A DNA stretch of 64,000 bases, from contig JADJAE010000043.1 in NCBI GenBank assembly GCA_016704445.1, positions 29,940 through 93,939 of the forward strand, given 5' to 3'. The notes beneath the pieces were generated by a model. That model was not told where the DNA came from. It searched no databases and saw only the letters and a program-made list of their open reading frames with translations. This DNA is from Deltaproteobacteria bacterium (GTDB taxonomy: Bacteria; Myxococcota_A; Polyangia; Polyangiales; Ga0077539). Made by a program: the position numbers and the translations under genes. This document shows, one piece after another, positions 55,115 to 63,108 of this stretch (positions within the stretch are counted from its first letter, which is position 1; each line of letters begins with the position of its first letter).

Positions 55115-56132
55115 GGAGCGCCTTGCCAATCGCTTGTCCAAGGAGAGGGGGCACCGCATCCCAAACAAGCCTAGCGACGGTTCTCGGCCGCAGACGCTTC
55201 CCGGGTTCGATAAAACTGAACGTCTCTGGGAAAGTCTGAAGTATCGCAGCTTCCCGAAGACTGATGCCACGATCTTGCTCCGGATGAACAAATCGTCCGT
55301 TTCCGACCCCTCCGCATAACGTGGTCAAGGTCGGTGCGAGTGCATCCCACTTCATTCGGCCATACACACCGCGGTACGTTCGACCGCTTGGACGCTTGTG
55401 ACAATCGAGTTGGAGGTTCTTGGGCCAGTCCCTCCAGTCTCCTCCAGGCGGAGTCGCGCGCAGACGTTTCAGCGTCAACGGCGCCAGTGCGCTTGAGTAG
55501 TGCAGGGGATCGTCAGGAAAACCCTTGCCAGCTTCGATGTTTGGCAGGTATCCGATCGCGTCACGTACCGTCTGAGCAACCTGAACGGGCGCGGGGGCAG
55601 AGGGATTCGCGAACTTCGAGGCAAGTAGAACCAATCTCTTTCGTGCTTGAGGGGCACCGAGGGCCGAGCAGTCCACCACCTCATGCCATACATGATATTT
55701 CTGTTCGCGAAGCTCACGCACGAACGTATCGAATACAGGAAAACCAGCGACTCTTGGCACGTTTTCCATCGTGACGAGTTCCGGCTGCACGGCCTTCACG
55801 ATGCGTGCAAAATGAGTGATGAGTTCCCAGCGGGAATCCGTCGGCGCTGCCGTCTTGCTACCACGCGAATACGTCGAAAACGTCTGACAGGGGGCGCATC
55901 CTGCAACCAAGCGCACGGCTCCCTTTGAAAACAGACCAACAATTTCGACGGGATCCAAGAGGGACACGTCCGCCTTGAAGAATTTTGCGCCAGTGTTGGC
56001 ATTGTAGGGATACTCGCACGATGGATCGAGGTCATAACCTCGAAGAACGTCGACTCCAGCGCGTTCCAGTCCGAGCGTCAAACCACCAGCACCACAGAAG
56101 AGATCAACCGCCTCGATCTTCCGGGCGTTCAT
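55095..56132 (-). CDS. DNA (cytosine-5)-methyltransferase (Dcm-like), second in the window
   Basis: The 345-residue enzyme starts at MNARKIEAVDLFCGAGG. Motif I is DLFCGAGGLTLGL (10-22), motif IV AGCAPCQTFSTYSR (Cys82), VI MENVPRV (122-128), VIII PQARKRLVLLAS (161-172). A target-recognition stretch lies around 200-270. Motifs IX and X resemble APTLTTLCGG and RLVWDAVPPLLGQAIGKAL. It is unlike the methyltransferase at 7946-9328 and lacks its zinc-like insert. No restriction enzyme of classical type is adjacent; the DUF262 and HEPN proteins are the candidates for the restricting side. Less GC-rich than the host, it lies just inside the right tandem repeats. Confidence 0.93.
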   Translation of the reverse strand: MNARKIEAVDLFCGAGGLTLGLERAGVDVLRGYDLDPSCEYPYNANTGAKFFKADVSLLDPVEIVGLFSKGAVRLVAGCAPCQTFSTYSRGSKTAAPTDSRWELITHFARIVKAVQPELVTMENVPRVAGFPVFDTFVRELREQKYHVWHEVVDCSALGAPQARKRLVLLASKFANPSAPAPVQVAQTVRDAIGYLPNIEAGKGFPDDPLHYSSALAPLTLKRLRATPPGGDWRDWPKNLQLDCHKRPSGRTYRGVYGRMKWDALAPTLTTLCGGVGNGRFVHPEQDRGISLREAAILQTFPETFSFIEPGKRLRPRTVARLVWDAVPPLLGQAIGKALLMTLSS

Positions 56133-56380
56133 CGCGATACACGCCGATTCTCTTAAAGGTGCCAACAAGGTCGACTCACACGGATGCTGAAGGAGGACCC
56201 AAATTTATGTCCAGACCGCACAGGAGTAAAGTCTCTTGCGGGGCTTGCCCCGCGGAGACGGAGGACGTGCTTGCTGATCGGGGGTCGCAGCCTAGGACGG
56301 CATCCTGGCTGTCCAGTTACCCCCAACCACGCTCGCGCAACGTGGTCCCAGGTTGGACGCCTCATCCGCTCGTCCCCTCC
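56133..56380. other. intergenic region between the methyltransferase start and the right repeats
   Basis: The methyltransferase promoter should lie here. A hairpin (GTCTC..GCGGGGC TT GCCCCGC..GAGAC, 56231-56259) stands upstream of the gene. No reading frame is supported. GC rises to host level from about 56260. Confidence 0.5.
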
Positions 56381-56440
56381 GACGACGTCCACGCAGCCCC
56401 GACGGCGTCCACGCAGCTTAGGCGGCGTCCACGCAGCTCC
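56381..56440. repeat. three tandem 20-bp repeats, right boundary of the DUF262 island
   Basis: Three units (56381-56400, 56401-56420, 56421-56440) share the core GGCGTCCACGCAGCT (first unit: GACGTCCACGCAGCC) with the two units at 52191-52230, in the same orientation. After them, sequence returns to the host's very high GC. Confidence 0.85.
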
Positions 56441-56492
56441 CTCCGCCACTGCTCCCCCCCGCGCCCGCCTCCGCGCCCCCCGCGCCCTCCGC

Positions 56493-58688
56493 TCAGTCCG
56501 TCGTATGCGCCGGAAACGACGCCCCCATCACCATCGGCGACACGATGCTCACCCGCCCGTTGCCCCCTGCGCCCGCGGCGTAGTCCTGCATCGTCGCCCC
56601 GCAGTACCCGCCGCCCCCGCCGTCCGCCCGCACCCCCGGCCCCGGCATCGCCGTCGCCGACAGCACCGTCGCGCTCACCAGCGCCGTGATCCTCACCGCG
56701 CCGCCGCCGCCGCCGCCGCCGCCGCCCATGCCCGCGCCGGTGCCGCCAGCGCAGTCATTCTGGTGCCCGCTCTCCCCGTCGCCGCCGTTGGCGCGCACCG
56801 CCCCGGCGCCCGTCAGCACCACGCTCGACGCGCGCACCATCACGATCCCGCCGCCGTGCCCGCCGCCTCCAGGGAACGACCCGTCCTCGTCCGCCCCGCC
56901 CTCGCCGCCCGCTCCTCCGAAGAGCGCCGCGCTCGACAACGAGGCCACGCCCGAGGTCCCACCGCCGCCGCCCGGCGGAATCGGGTTCGCCTCCGCGCAC
57001 ACCCCGAAGGTGCCCGCCGCGCCGGGCTCTCCCGGGGTCGCGTGCCCTCCGCCGCCCCCGGCGGCGCAGTCCTGCCCCGCGCCTCCGCCTCCTCCGCCCG
57101 ACTGGTTCGCCCGGATGTTGGCCGTCCCCCGGCCGCGCTCGCTCTCGCCCGCCACGCCTCGCATGCAGCGGTACGCCGGGGTCACCGCGCAGGTGCGACG
57201 GTTGCCGCGGAAGCCCCTCGCCGTCACGTCGATCGCTCCCGCCACGCTCAGCCGGCCGGTCGCGTCGAAGGCGATGATCCCGCCGGAGCTTCCGTCCCAC
57301 GCGGGGGCCGTCACCGTCGCGGCGGCGTTGATCGTCACCGCGGTGTACTCCAGCACCCGCACCACCTGCGCGTGGTTGGTCGCGTCGCTCAGGTACGCGT
57401 TGCGCAGCGGCGCCGTCAGCGTGAGCGTCGCGCCCGCCACCGAGGCCACCCGCGCGTACTCGTAGTGCCCCACGGCCCCGACCGCCGCCTGCGTCTGGTG
57501 CAGCAGCACCGACTGACCCGCGGCGAACACCCCGGCCACGTTGCTCAGCGTCACCGTCGTCGACCCCGCGACGCCCGCGACGCCCGCGCGCACGGTGCCG
57601 ATCACCTGGTCGGTCGCGGCCACGAGCGGACCATCCGACCCGGTTCCGTACTGGCACGCGCCCGCCGCGCAGGTCTGCCCTGCGCCGCAAGCCCGACCGC
57701 ACGCCCCGCAGTGGGCCGCGCTGGTGCGCACGTCGACCTCGCACCCGTTGGCCACCATCATGTCGCAGTCCGCGTAGCCGTCGGAGCACATCCCCACGCG
57801 GCAGGCCCCCGCCGCGCACGCGGGCGTCGCGTTGGGCGTCGCGCACGCCATGCCGCAGCCGCCGCAGTGCGCCACCGTCACCCGGGTGTCGACCTCGCAG
57901 CCGTTGGCCGCCGTCGCGTCGCAGTCGCCGTAAGCCCCGGTGCAGCTCGCCAGCGAGCACGCTCCCGCCGCGCAGGCCGCCGTCGCGTTGGCGAAGGAGC
58001 ACGCCGTCGAGCACGTCCCGCAGTGGGTCAGGGTGGTGCGGGTGTCGGTCTCGCAGCCGTTGTCGGCCATGCCGTCGCAGTCGCCGAAGCCCGCCGCGCA
58101 GGTGTACCCGCAGGCCCCCGCCGCGCAGGTCGAGGTCGCGTTGGCGCGGGTGGGACAGGCGTTTCCGCACGCTCCGCAGTGGGCGAGGCTGGTCGCGGTG
58201 TCGGTCTCGCAGCCGTTGGCCGCCATCATGTCGCAGCTCGCGCTCGCGCCCGGGCAGCCGGTGACCGTGCATCGCGCGGCGACGCAGTCGGCGGTCCCGC
58301 TCGCGACGGTGCAGGCCATCCCGCAGCCGCCGCAGTGGGCGAGGCTCGTCTGCGGATCGACGCACATCCCGCTGCAGCACGACTGCCCCGAGGGGCACGC
58401 CTGCGCGGCGCTGCACCCGGTGACGCACGCTCCCGCCATGCACACCTGCCCCGCCGGGCAGGCGCTGTCTCCGGTGCAGCCCACGTCCGCGGGCGGGACG
58501 CCGGTGTCCACGGGTACGCCGGAGTCCTTGGCGGCGACGTCCATCTCCGTCACGTCACCGGGCATCGCGCCCGTGTCCGATGCGCCGGCGTCGGTGGCGG
58601 TCGAGCTGTCACCGCATCCCGCGGCGAGCATCGCGACCAGCGGGAGAGCAGCCCGCACCCATCGCCTCATCCGGATCTTCGTGGACAT
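56493..58688 (-). CDS. Cys-rich repeat lipoprotein with Gly-rich C-terminal region
   Basis: The 731-residue protein starts at MSTKIRMRRWVRAALPLVAM with lipobox AAGC. Residues 70-330 hold at least five Cys-rich units of about 45 residues (pattern: C..G..DCD...ANGCE.DTR....HCG.CG.AC......A.CAAGAC), each with about eight Cys, probably disulfide-bonded. The second half is beta-helix-like with strands such as DVTARGFRGNRRTC and strongly Gly-rich loops (GGGGGGGGGAVRITA). This layout of Cys repeats and a Gly-rich beta part is typical of large surface proteins of myxobacteria; function unknown. Start has a GGAG site six bases upstream. Confidence 0.85.
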   Translation of the reverse strand: MSTKIRMRRWVRAALPLVAMLAAGCGDSSTATDAGASDTGAMPGDVTEMDVAAKDSGVPVDTGVPPADVGCTGDSACPAGQVCMAGACVTGCSAAQACPSGQSCCSGMCVDPQTSLAHCGGCGMACTVASGTADCVAARCTVTGCPGASASCDMMAANGCETDTATSLAHCGACGNACPTRANATSTCAAGACGYTCAAGFGDCDGMADNGCETDTRTTLTHCGTCSTACSFANATAACAAGACSLASCTGAYGDCDATAANGCEVDTRVTVAHCGGCGMACATPNATPACAAGACRVGMCSDGYADCDMMVANGCEVDVRTSAAHCGACGRACGAGQTCAAGACQYGTGSDGPLVAATDQVIGTVRAGVAGVAGSTTVTLSNVAGVFAAGQSVLLHQTQAAVGAVGHYEYARVASVAGATLTLTAPLRNAYLSDATNHAQVVRVLEYTAVTINAAATVTAPAWDGSSGGIIAFDATGRLSVAGAIDVTARGFRGNRRTCAVTPAYRCMRGVAGESERGRGTANIRANQSGGGGGGAGQDCAAGGGGGHATPGEPGAAGTFGVCAEANPIPPGGGGGTSGVASLSSAALFGGAGGEGGADEDGSFPGGGGHGGGIVMVRASSVVLTGAGAVRANGGDGESGHQNDCAGGTGAGMGGGGGGGGGAVRITALVSATVLSATAMPGPGVRADGGGGGYCGATMQDYAAGAGGNGRVSIVSPMVMGASFPAHTTD

Positions 58689-58811
58689 GGAGCACTCCTC
58701 CGCGCAGCGCAGCGAAGACCCTACACGCCCCCGGTGGCCCATCACGGGTCAATCGTTGGCGGGCGCGCGGCAGCGGGGAAGGGGGCCGCGATCTCCACCG
58801 CCCCCCTCTCC

Positions 58812-60059
58812 TCACCCGTAGCGCACCTGCACGTGCTCGATGAGGGCCTTCAGCGCGCGCTTCGCCCCTTCGGTGGTCGCGTGCTTCACGATGGCCCACC
58901 CCTCGCCCTCGTAGCCCTCCGCCCGCGCCGCGCCCACCTTCGGGGCGCGCATCTCCACCAGCGCGTCGCCCGCCGCCGCGACGGCGTCCTCCACGCCCTG
59001 CACCGACACCACCCGGGTCCCTCGGCCCTGGCCGCGGAAGAACGCCGCCCCCGCGGCCCAGCGCCTCGCCTTCGGAGCAAAGCGGTCGAAGGCGATGAGC
59101 TCCGCCCAGTCGCGCACCATGTCGGTCTCGTGAGCGAGGCCCATCATCGGCATGATGTGTACCCCCGGAGGACGGGCGCCGACCTCGTTCACCAGGGCGG
59201 TGCCGTCCTCGCGGAGAAACCACTCCATGTGGGTGAGCGCCGTGCCCGCCGCGCTGCCCGCGTGCTCCCCGAAGAGGGCCGCCAGCGCGGCGGCGTTGGT
59301 CGGCGCGAAGCCCGCCCAGGGCTCCTCGTGGGCGTCGCGCGGGAGCAGCACGCAGTACTGCACCCACGGGGTCTCCAGCACCTCCAGCGGCGTAGGGAAG
59401 TAGCGCGTCCCGGAGCGCCACACGGGCACGCCCCGCACCGTCACCGTCTCGCAGGTGTGCTCCCTCGCCCGAACGAACTCCTCCACCTGAAGGGGCTGCG
59501 CGTCGGTGGGCAACGCGCCCTTCGAGGCGAGCGCCGCGATGTCCTCCGGGGACTCCACCCGGAAGGTCGCGCGCGACCCGAGGCCCGCCTGGGGCTTCAC
59601 GATCACGGGGTAGCCCACGTGGCCGACGAAGAGCGCCAGCTCCCGAAGCGAGCGCACCAGCACGCTCCTCGCGACCGGGACACCGTGCGCGCGGAGGACC
59701 TCCTTCATCCGGTCCTTGTCGCGGAAGTTGCGGGCGACGGCGGAGTTGATCCCCTCGATGCCGAGCACGTCGCGCGCCTGTGCCATCGGGGTCTGGAGCT
59801 GCTCGAGCGCGCCCGCCAGCCGGTCGACCCTCCCTACGCCTCGGCCGATCGCTCTCACCGCGGCGGTGAGCTGCTCCCCGTCGACGACGTTGGGCACGGC
59901 GTAGTGGCCGGCGATCCTCGCGCGCAGCTCCTCGGGAATGGCCGACTCGGGATCGGCGCTGACCACCGAGAGGGTCACCCCCTCCAGGGCCGCGAAGGCC
60001 CTCACATAGCGGTTGGTGTTCTCCAGGAAGCGCGGCGCGACGAAGACGACGTGGGGCAC
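58812..60059 (-). CDS. ATP-grasp domain enzyme
   Basis: The 415-residue protein has an N-terminal Rossmann-like part (MPHVVFVAPRFLENTNRYVR), then the ATP-grasp core: NFRDKDRMKEVLRAHGVPVA, GYPVIVKPQAGLGSRATF (ATP-binding Lys), QVEEFVRAREHTCETV, and metal-binding LVNEVGARPPG near the end. This is the carboxylate-amine ligase type. Likely product classes are peptide-like or modified amino acids, but nothing in the context (no partner genes) identifies the substrate. It is divergent from the lipase gene across 76 bp. Confidence 0.9.
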   Translation of the reverse strand: MPHVVFVAPRFLENTNRYVRAFAALEGVTLSVVSADPESAIPEELRARIAGHYAVPNVVDGEQLTAAVRAIGRGVGRVDRLAGALEQLQTPMAQARDVLGIEGINSAVARNFRDKDRMKEVLRAHGVPVARSVLVRSLRELALFVGHVGYPVIVKPQAGLGSRATFRVESPEDIAALASKGALPTDAQPLQVEEFVRAREHTCETVTVRGVPVWRSGTRYFPTPLEVLETPWVQYCVLLPRDAHEEPWAGFAPTNAAALAALFGEHAGSAAGTALTHMEWFLREDGTALVNEVGARPPGVHIMPMMGLAHETDMVRDWAELIAFDRFAPKARRWAAGAAFFRGQGRGTRVVSVQGVEDAVAAAGDALVEMRAPKVGAARAEGYEGEGWAIVKHATTEGAKRALKALIEHVQVRYG

Positions 60060-60135
60060 CGGAGCACTCTACCGAAGGCCCCGCGGCGTCGGGGCGACGA
60101 TCAGCGCACCTCCCCCTCCGTGGCATGATCCGCCC

Positions 60136-61257
60136 GTGCGCCAGCACGTCTTCCTGATCCCGGGCTTCTTCGGCTTCGCCAACTTCGGCGATCTCCGCTA
60201 CTTCGCGCACGTCCGGGAGCACCTCGACGCCTGGGCCCGCACCCACGGCATCGAGGCCGTCTTCCACTACGCCCCGACCTATCCCACGGCGTCGATCCGG
60301 CGGCGGGCCGCGCGCCTCGTCGAGCTCATCGCCGAGCAGGCGGGCGGCGACGACGCGCCCATCCACCTCATCGGCCACTCGACCGGCGGCCTCGACGCCC
60401 GCCTCGCCGTCGCGCCCCGCGTCTCGCTCCCCTGCTCCGTCGACCCGGAGCCCATCGCCCGCCGGGTGCGCTCGCTGGTCGCCGTCTCCACGCCCCACTA
60501 CGGGACGCCCACCGCGGCCTTCTTCACCAGCATCCTCGGGCAGCGCGCGCTCTTCCTGATGTCGCTGTTCACCATCTACGCCATACGGCTGGGCACCATC
60601 CCCCTGCCGCTGCTGGTGATGCTCGCGAGCGCCCTCGGCTCCGCCGGGGTTGGGAAGCTCGTCCCCGCCGGCATGGTCTCGCAGCTCTACGAGCAGGTGC
60701 TGCGGGACTTCAGCCCCGAGCGCCGTGAGCAGATCGAGCGGGTGCTCTCGGAGGTGCGCCGCGACCAGACCCTGCTCCTCCAGATCACCCCCGAGGGCAT
60801 GGACCTCTTCAACGCCCTCGCCACCGAGCGCGACGGGGTGCGCCGCGGCTGCGTCGTCTCCCAGGCGAAGCCCCCCACCCTCGGCCGGCAGCTCGCCCTC
60901 GGCCCGATGCCCTCCCGCCAGACGACGTACAGCATCTTCCGGGCGCTCCACACCATCGCCTCGACGCTCCCGACAGACCTGCTCCCTCCCCTCGAAGCGG
61001 CGCAGTCGAAGGCGCTCGAGCGGGCCTACGGGAGGGTTCCGAGCGTGAGGGGCAACGACGCGATGGTGCCGACGCTCTCGCAGGTCTGGGGCGAGGTGGT
61101 GCACGCCGCCTGGGCCGACCACCTCGACGTCATCGGGCACTTCCACGCCCCCGCCCACGCGCCGCTCCACGTCGACTGGATCCGCACCATGAGCGGCTTC
61201 GGCCGAGGGGAGTTCGAGTCGATGTGGGACGCCGTCGCCCGCTTCACCCTGGGCTGA
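60136..61257 (+). CDS. triacylglycerol lipase-like hydrolase
   Basis: The 373-residue product starts at GTG (VRQHVFLIPGFFGFANFGDL). The oxyanion-region start and the elbow LIGHSTGGLDARLAV (Ser about residue 82) match bacterial lipases of the PGAP1-like/triacylglycerol type. A middle hydrophobic region (FLMSLFTIYAIRLGTIPLPL and VMLASALGSAGVG) may serve as a lid or membrane contact. Late conserved His occurs in LDVIGHFHAPAHAPLHVDW. No signal peptide is seen, so it is probably cytoplasmic or membrane-bound. The next gene, a lipoprotein, follows after 64 bp on the same strand. Confidence 0.85.
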   Translation: MRQHVFLIPGFFGFANFGDLRYFAHVREHLDAWARTHGIEAVFHYAPTYPTASIRRRAARLVELIAEQAGGDDAPIHLIGHSTGGLDARLAVAPRVSLPCSVDPEPIARRVRSLVAVSTPHYGTPTAAFFTSILGQRALFLMSLFTIYAIRLGTIPLPLLVMLASALGSAGVGKLVPAGMVSQLYEQVLRDFSPERREQIERVLSEVRRDQTLLLQITPEGMDLFNALATERDGVRRGCVVSQAKPPTLGRQLALGPMPSRQTTYSIFRALHTIASTLPTDLLPPLEAAQSKALERAYGRVPSVRGNDAMVPTLSQVWGEVVHAAWADHLDVIGHFHAPAHAPLHVDWIRTMSGFGRGEFESMWDAVARFTLG

Positions 61258-61321
61258 TCTCCCTCGAAGCCTCCGAGGCGGGTTAGTGTGGGCCTTTCGC
61301 CCATCTGAGGGAGAGCTTCCG

Positions 61322-62191
61322 ATGCGACGTGGTGGATGGCGGTGCTTCTCGACGCTCCTGCTCGCGCTCGGCTGCTCGGGCGACGAGGTCGATCCCTTCG
61401 CGGGGCCGGTGCCTTCGCAGTGCCCGAGCACCCCGATGGAGCGCTCGCTGGTGGTGACCCGGATGCGCTTCGTGAAGGCCACGATGCCCGGCGTGGTGGA
61501 CGGCTTCGACCTCGACGGGCGGGTGAGCCGCAACGACGACGCGGCCTCGTGCCGGCGCGTGGACTTCACCTCCCCCGACGGAACCGCCGGCGTCGACAAC
61601 CAGCTCTCGCTGCTCGTCCCGGTGCTGGAGACGCAGACCGCGGGGGCGCTCGACGAGGCGGTGCAGGCGGCGATCAACAGCGGCCAGCTCCTGCTCTCGA
61701 TGTCCATCGAGGGGCTCGACGACCGGCGCGACGACCCCTGCGTCCAGCTGGTGTTTCGTCAGCTACGGGGGATGCCCTTCGTGGGCAGCGACCACCGCCT
61801 CGACCCGGGCCAGACCTTCGAGACCGCGCGCGACCAGCCCGTGAGCCGGGTCACCGGCCGGATGCGCGACGGCGTGATCGAGGCCGGCCCCTTCCCCCTG
61901 GCGCTGCCCGTGGCGGTGCTCGACGCGCGCTTCGTGCTCAACCTCCACAACGCCCGCATCCGGCTCCGCTGGCGCCCTGACGACACCTTCGACGGCATGG
62001 TGGGCGGCGGCATCCCCGCCGACGAGCTCATCGCCATCGTGCAGACCCTCGGCATCCCCCAGGAGCTTCGCTCGCTGGTCGCGCGCCTGGTGAACGGCAT
62101 CACCGACCTCGACCCCGACGCCGACGGCAACTGCCGCCGCTTCTCCTCGGCGCTCTCCTTCGAGGGCCGAGGGGCCTTCGTGAACCCTTAG
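61322..62191 (+). CDS. putative lipoprotein of unknown function
   Basis: The 289-residue protein starts at MRRGGWRCFSTLLLALGCSG with lipobox ALGC. Start ATG has a GGAGAG site. It is rich in beta strands (LVVTRMRFVKATMPGVVDGF, LVPVLETQTAGALDEAV, RFVLNLHNARIRLRW), probably an all-beta extracytoplasmic domain. Paired Cys (QCPST, SCRRV, PCVQL, NCRRF) suggest disulfides. No known family was recognised. It is 64 bp after the lipase gene and followed by a palindromic repeat, so it ends that transcript. Confidence 0.75.
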   Translation: MRRGGWRCFSTLLLALGCSGDEVDPFAGPVPSQCPSTPMERSLVVTRMRFVKATMPGVVDGFDLDGRVSRNDDAASCRRVDFTSPDGTAGVDNQLSLLVPVLETQTAGALDEAVQAAINSGQLLLSMSIEGLDDRRDDPCVQLVFRQLRGMPFVGSDHRLDPGQTFETARDQPVSRVTGRMRDGVIEAGPFPLALPVAVLDARFVLNLHNARIRLRWRPDDTFDGMVGGGIPADELIAIVQTLGIPQELRSLVARLVNGITDLDPDADGNCRRFSSALSFEGRGAFVNP

Positions 62192-62387
62192 CGCTGAACG
62201 CATCCCTCTCTTGGGTGCCGCTGGACCCGTCCCCGCGTGCTGAAGCACGCGGCAACGCCTGCAGCGATAAAGGCCGCAACGGCCTGTCCGCTGCCCGGTA
62301 CCGCGAGCAGCCCGCCTCGCGGGCTTCATGGCTGCCGGCGTTGCCGCGTGCTTCAGCACGCGGGGACGGGTCCGCTGAACGCATCCC
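62192..62387. repeat. palindromic intergenic element, family B copy 2, flanked by 15-bp direct repeats
   Basis: The arms 62223-62259 and 62337-62373 (GGACCCGTCCCCGCGTGCTG...) are reverse complements. They share the inner sequence with 47106-47283 (GCGGCAACGC, GCCTGCAGC, GGCCGCAACGGCCTG, GCGGGCTTCATGGCTGC). Outer arms differ between copies but stay complementary within each. CGCTGAACGCATCCC occurs on both sides (62192-62206 and 62373-62387). It fills most of the gap between 62191 and 62512. Confidence 0.8.
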
Positions 62388-62511
62388 CCGCCGCTCGCAA
62401 CGCCCCGGTTCACAGGGCTTCGAGGGTCGCGGCGTTCACCGTCTGCTCCGTCTGCTCTGGCTTCTCCGGGTCGCGCGCGACGGCACGCCCGATGGATGCC
62501 GCCGACGCTCC

Positions 62512-63069
62512 ATGAGAACCCTCCCCACCCTCCTGCTCTCCCTCGGGGCGCTGCTGCTCTCCTCGTCGGCCTCCGCCGAGGCCCCGACGGTCTCGCTCGG
62601 CGCCCGCGCCCTCCTGCGCGGCGGCGACTACGCCATGGCCGGCGCCGGGGGACAGCTGCGGCTGCGCCCCTTCCAGCGGGTGGGCGTCGACCTCTACGCC
62701 GACAGCCTCTTCGGCCGCTGGGAGACCGTGCGCCGCACCGACGTCGAGGTCGGAGGAACCCTCCAGTACGACCTGCTCCACACCGATCGCTTCTCGCTGC
62801 ACCCGCTCCTCGGCGCCTGCGCCCTCCTCGCCTTCGCCGACGACCAGGACCGCTCTGGCACCACCGCCAACGACATCTGGTTCGGCGTTCGCGCTGGGGT
62901 CGGCGTGGCGGTGCAGCTCGGCGACCGGGTCACCCTCCAGGCGCAGGTGCAGGCGCTCCTCTACCTGGGTCACGACTTCAACTCCCAGCGCTGGATCCTC
63001 GGCGCCGACGACTCCCTCTCGGTCACCCCGATGGGGCAGGGCGTGCTCGCCATCAACTACGGGCTGTGA
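62512..63069 (+). CDS. small outer-membrane beta-barrel-like protein
   Basis: The 185-residue protein has a cleavable signal peptide (LLLSLGALLLSSSASAEA). Alternating polar/apolar strands follow to the end (VSLGARALLRGGDYAM, VGVDLYADSLFGRWETV, GGTLQYDLLHTDRFSL, VRAGVGVAVQLGDRVTLQAQ), ending in GVLAINYGL. The pattern is like an eight-stranded barrel with a C-terminal aromatic/hydrophobic end. No family was recognised. Start ATG 62512; longer frames enter the upstream palindrome. Followed by the MBL gene after 39 bp on the same strand. Confidence 0.7.
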   Translation: MRTLPTLLLSLGALLLSSSASAEAPTVSLGARALLRGGDYAMAGAGGQLRLRPFQRVGVDLYADSLFGRWETVRRTDVEVGGTLQYDLLHTDRFSLHPLLGACALLAFADDQDRSGTTANDIWFGVRAGVGVAVQLGDRVTLQAQVQALLYLGHDFNSQRWILGADDSLSVTPMGQGVLAINYGL

Positions 63070-63108
63070 GCCGACCCGTGCACCCGCGGTGGTAGCGTGC
63101 TCGCACCT

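Noticed and set aside
56184..60128. 1314-codon plus-strand frame opposite the Cys-rich and ATP-grasp genes
   Set aside because: It crosses two well-supported minus-strand genes and the 20-bp repeats; Arg/His-rich low-complexity translation.
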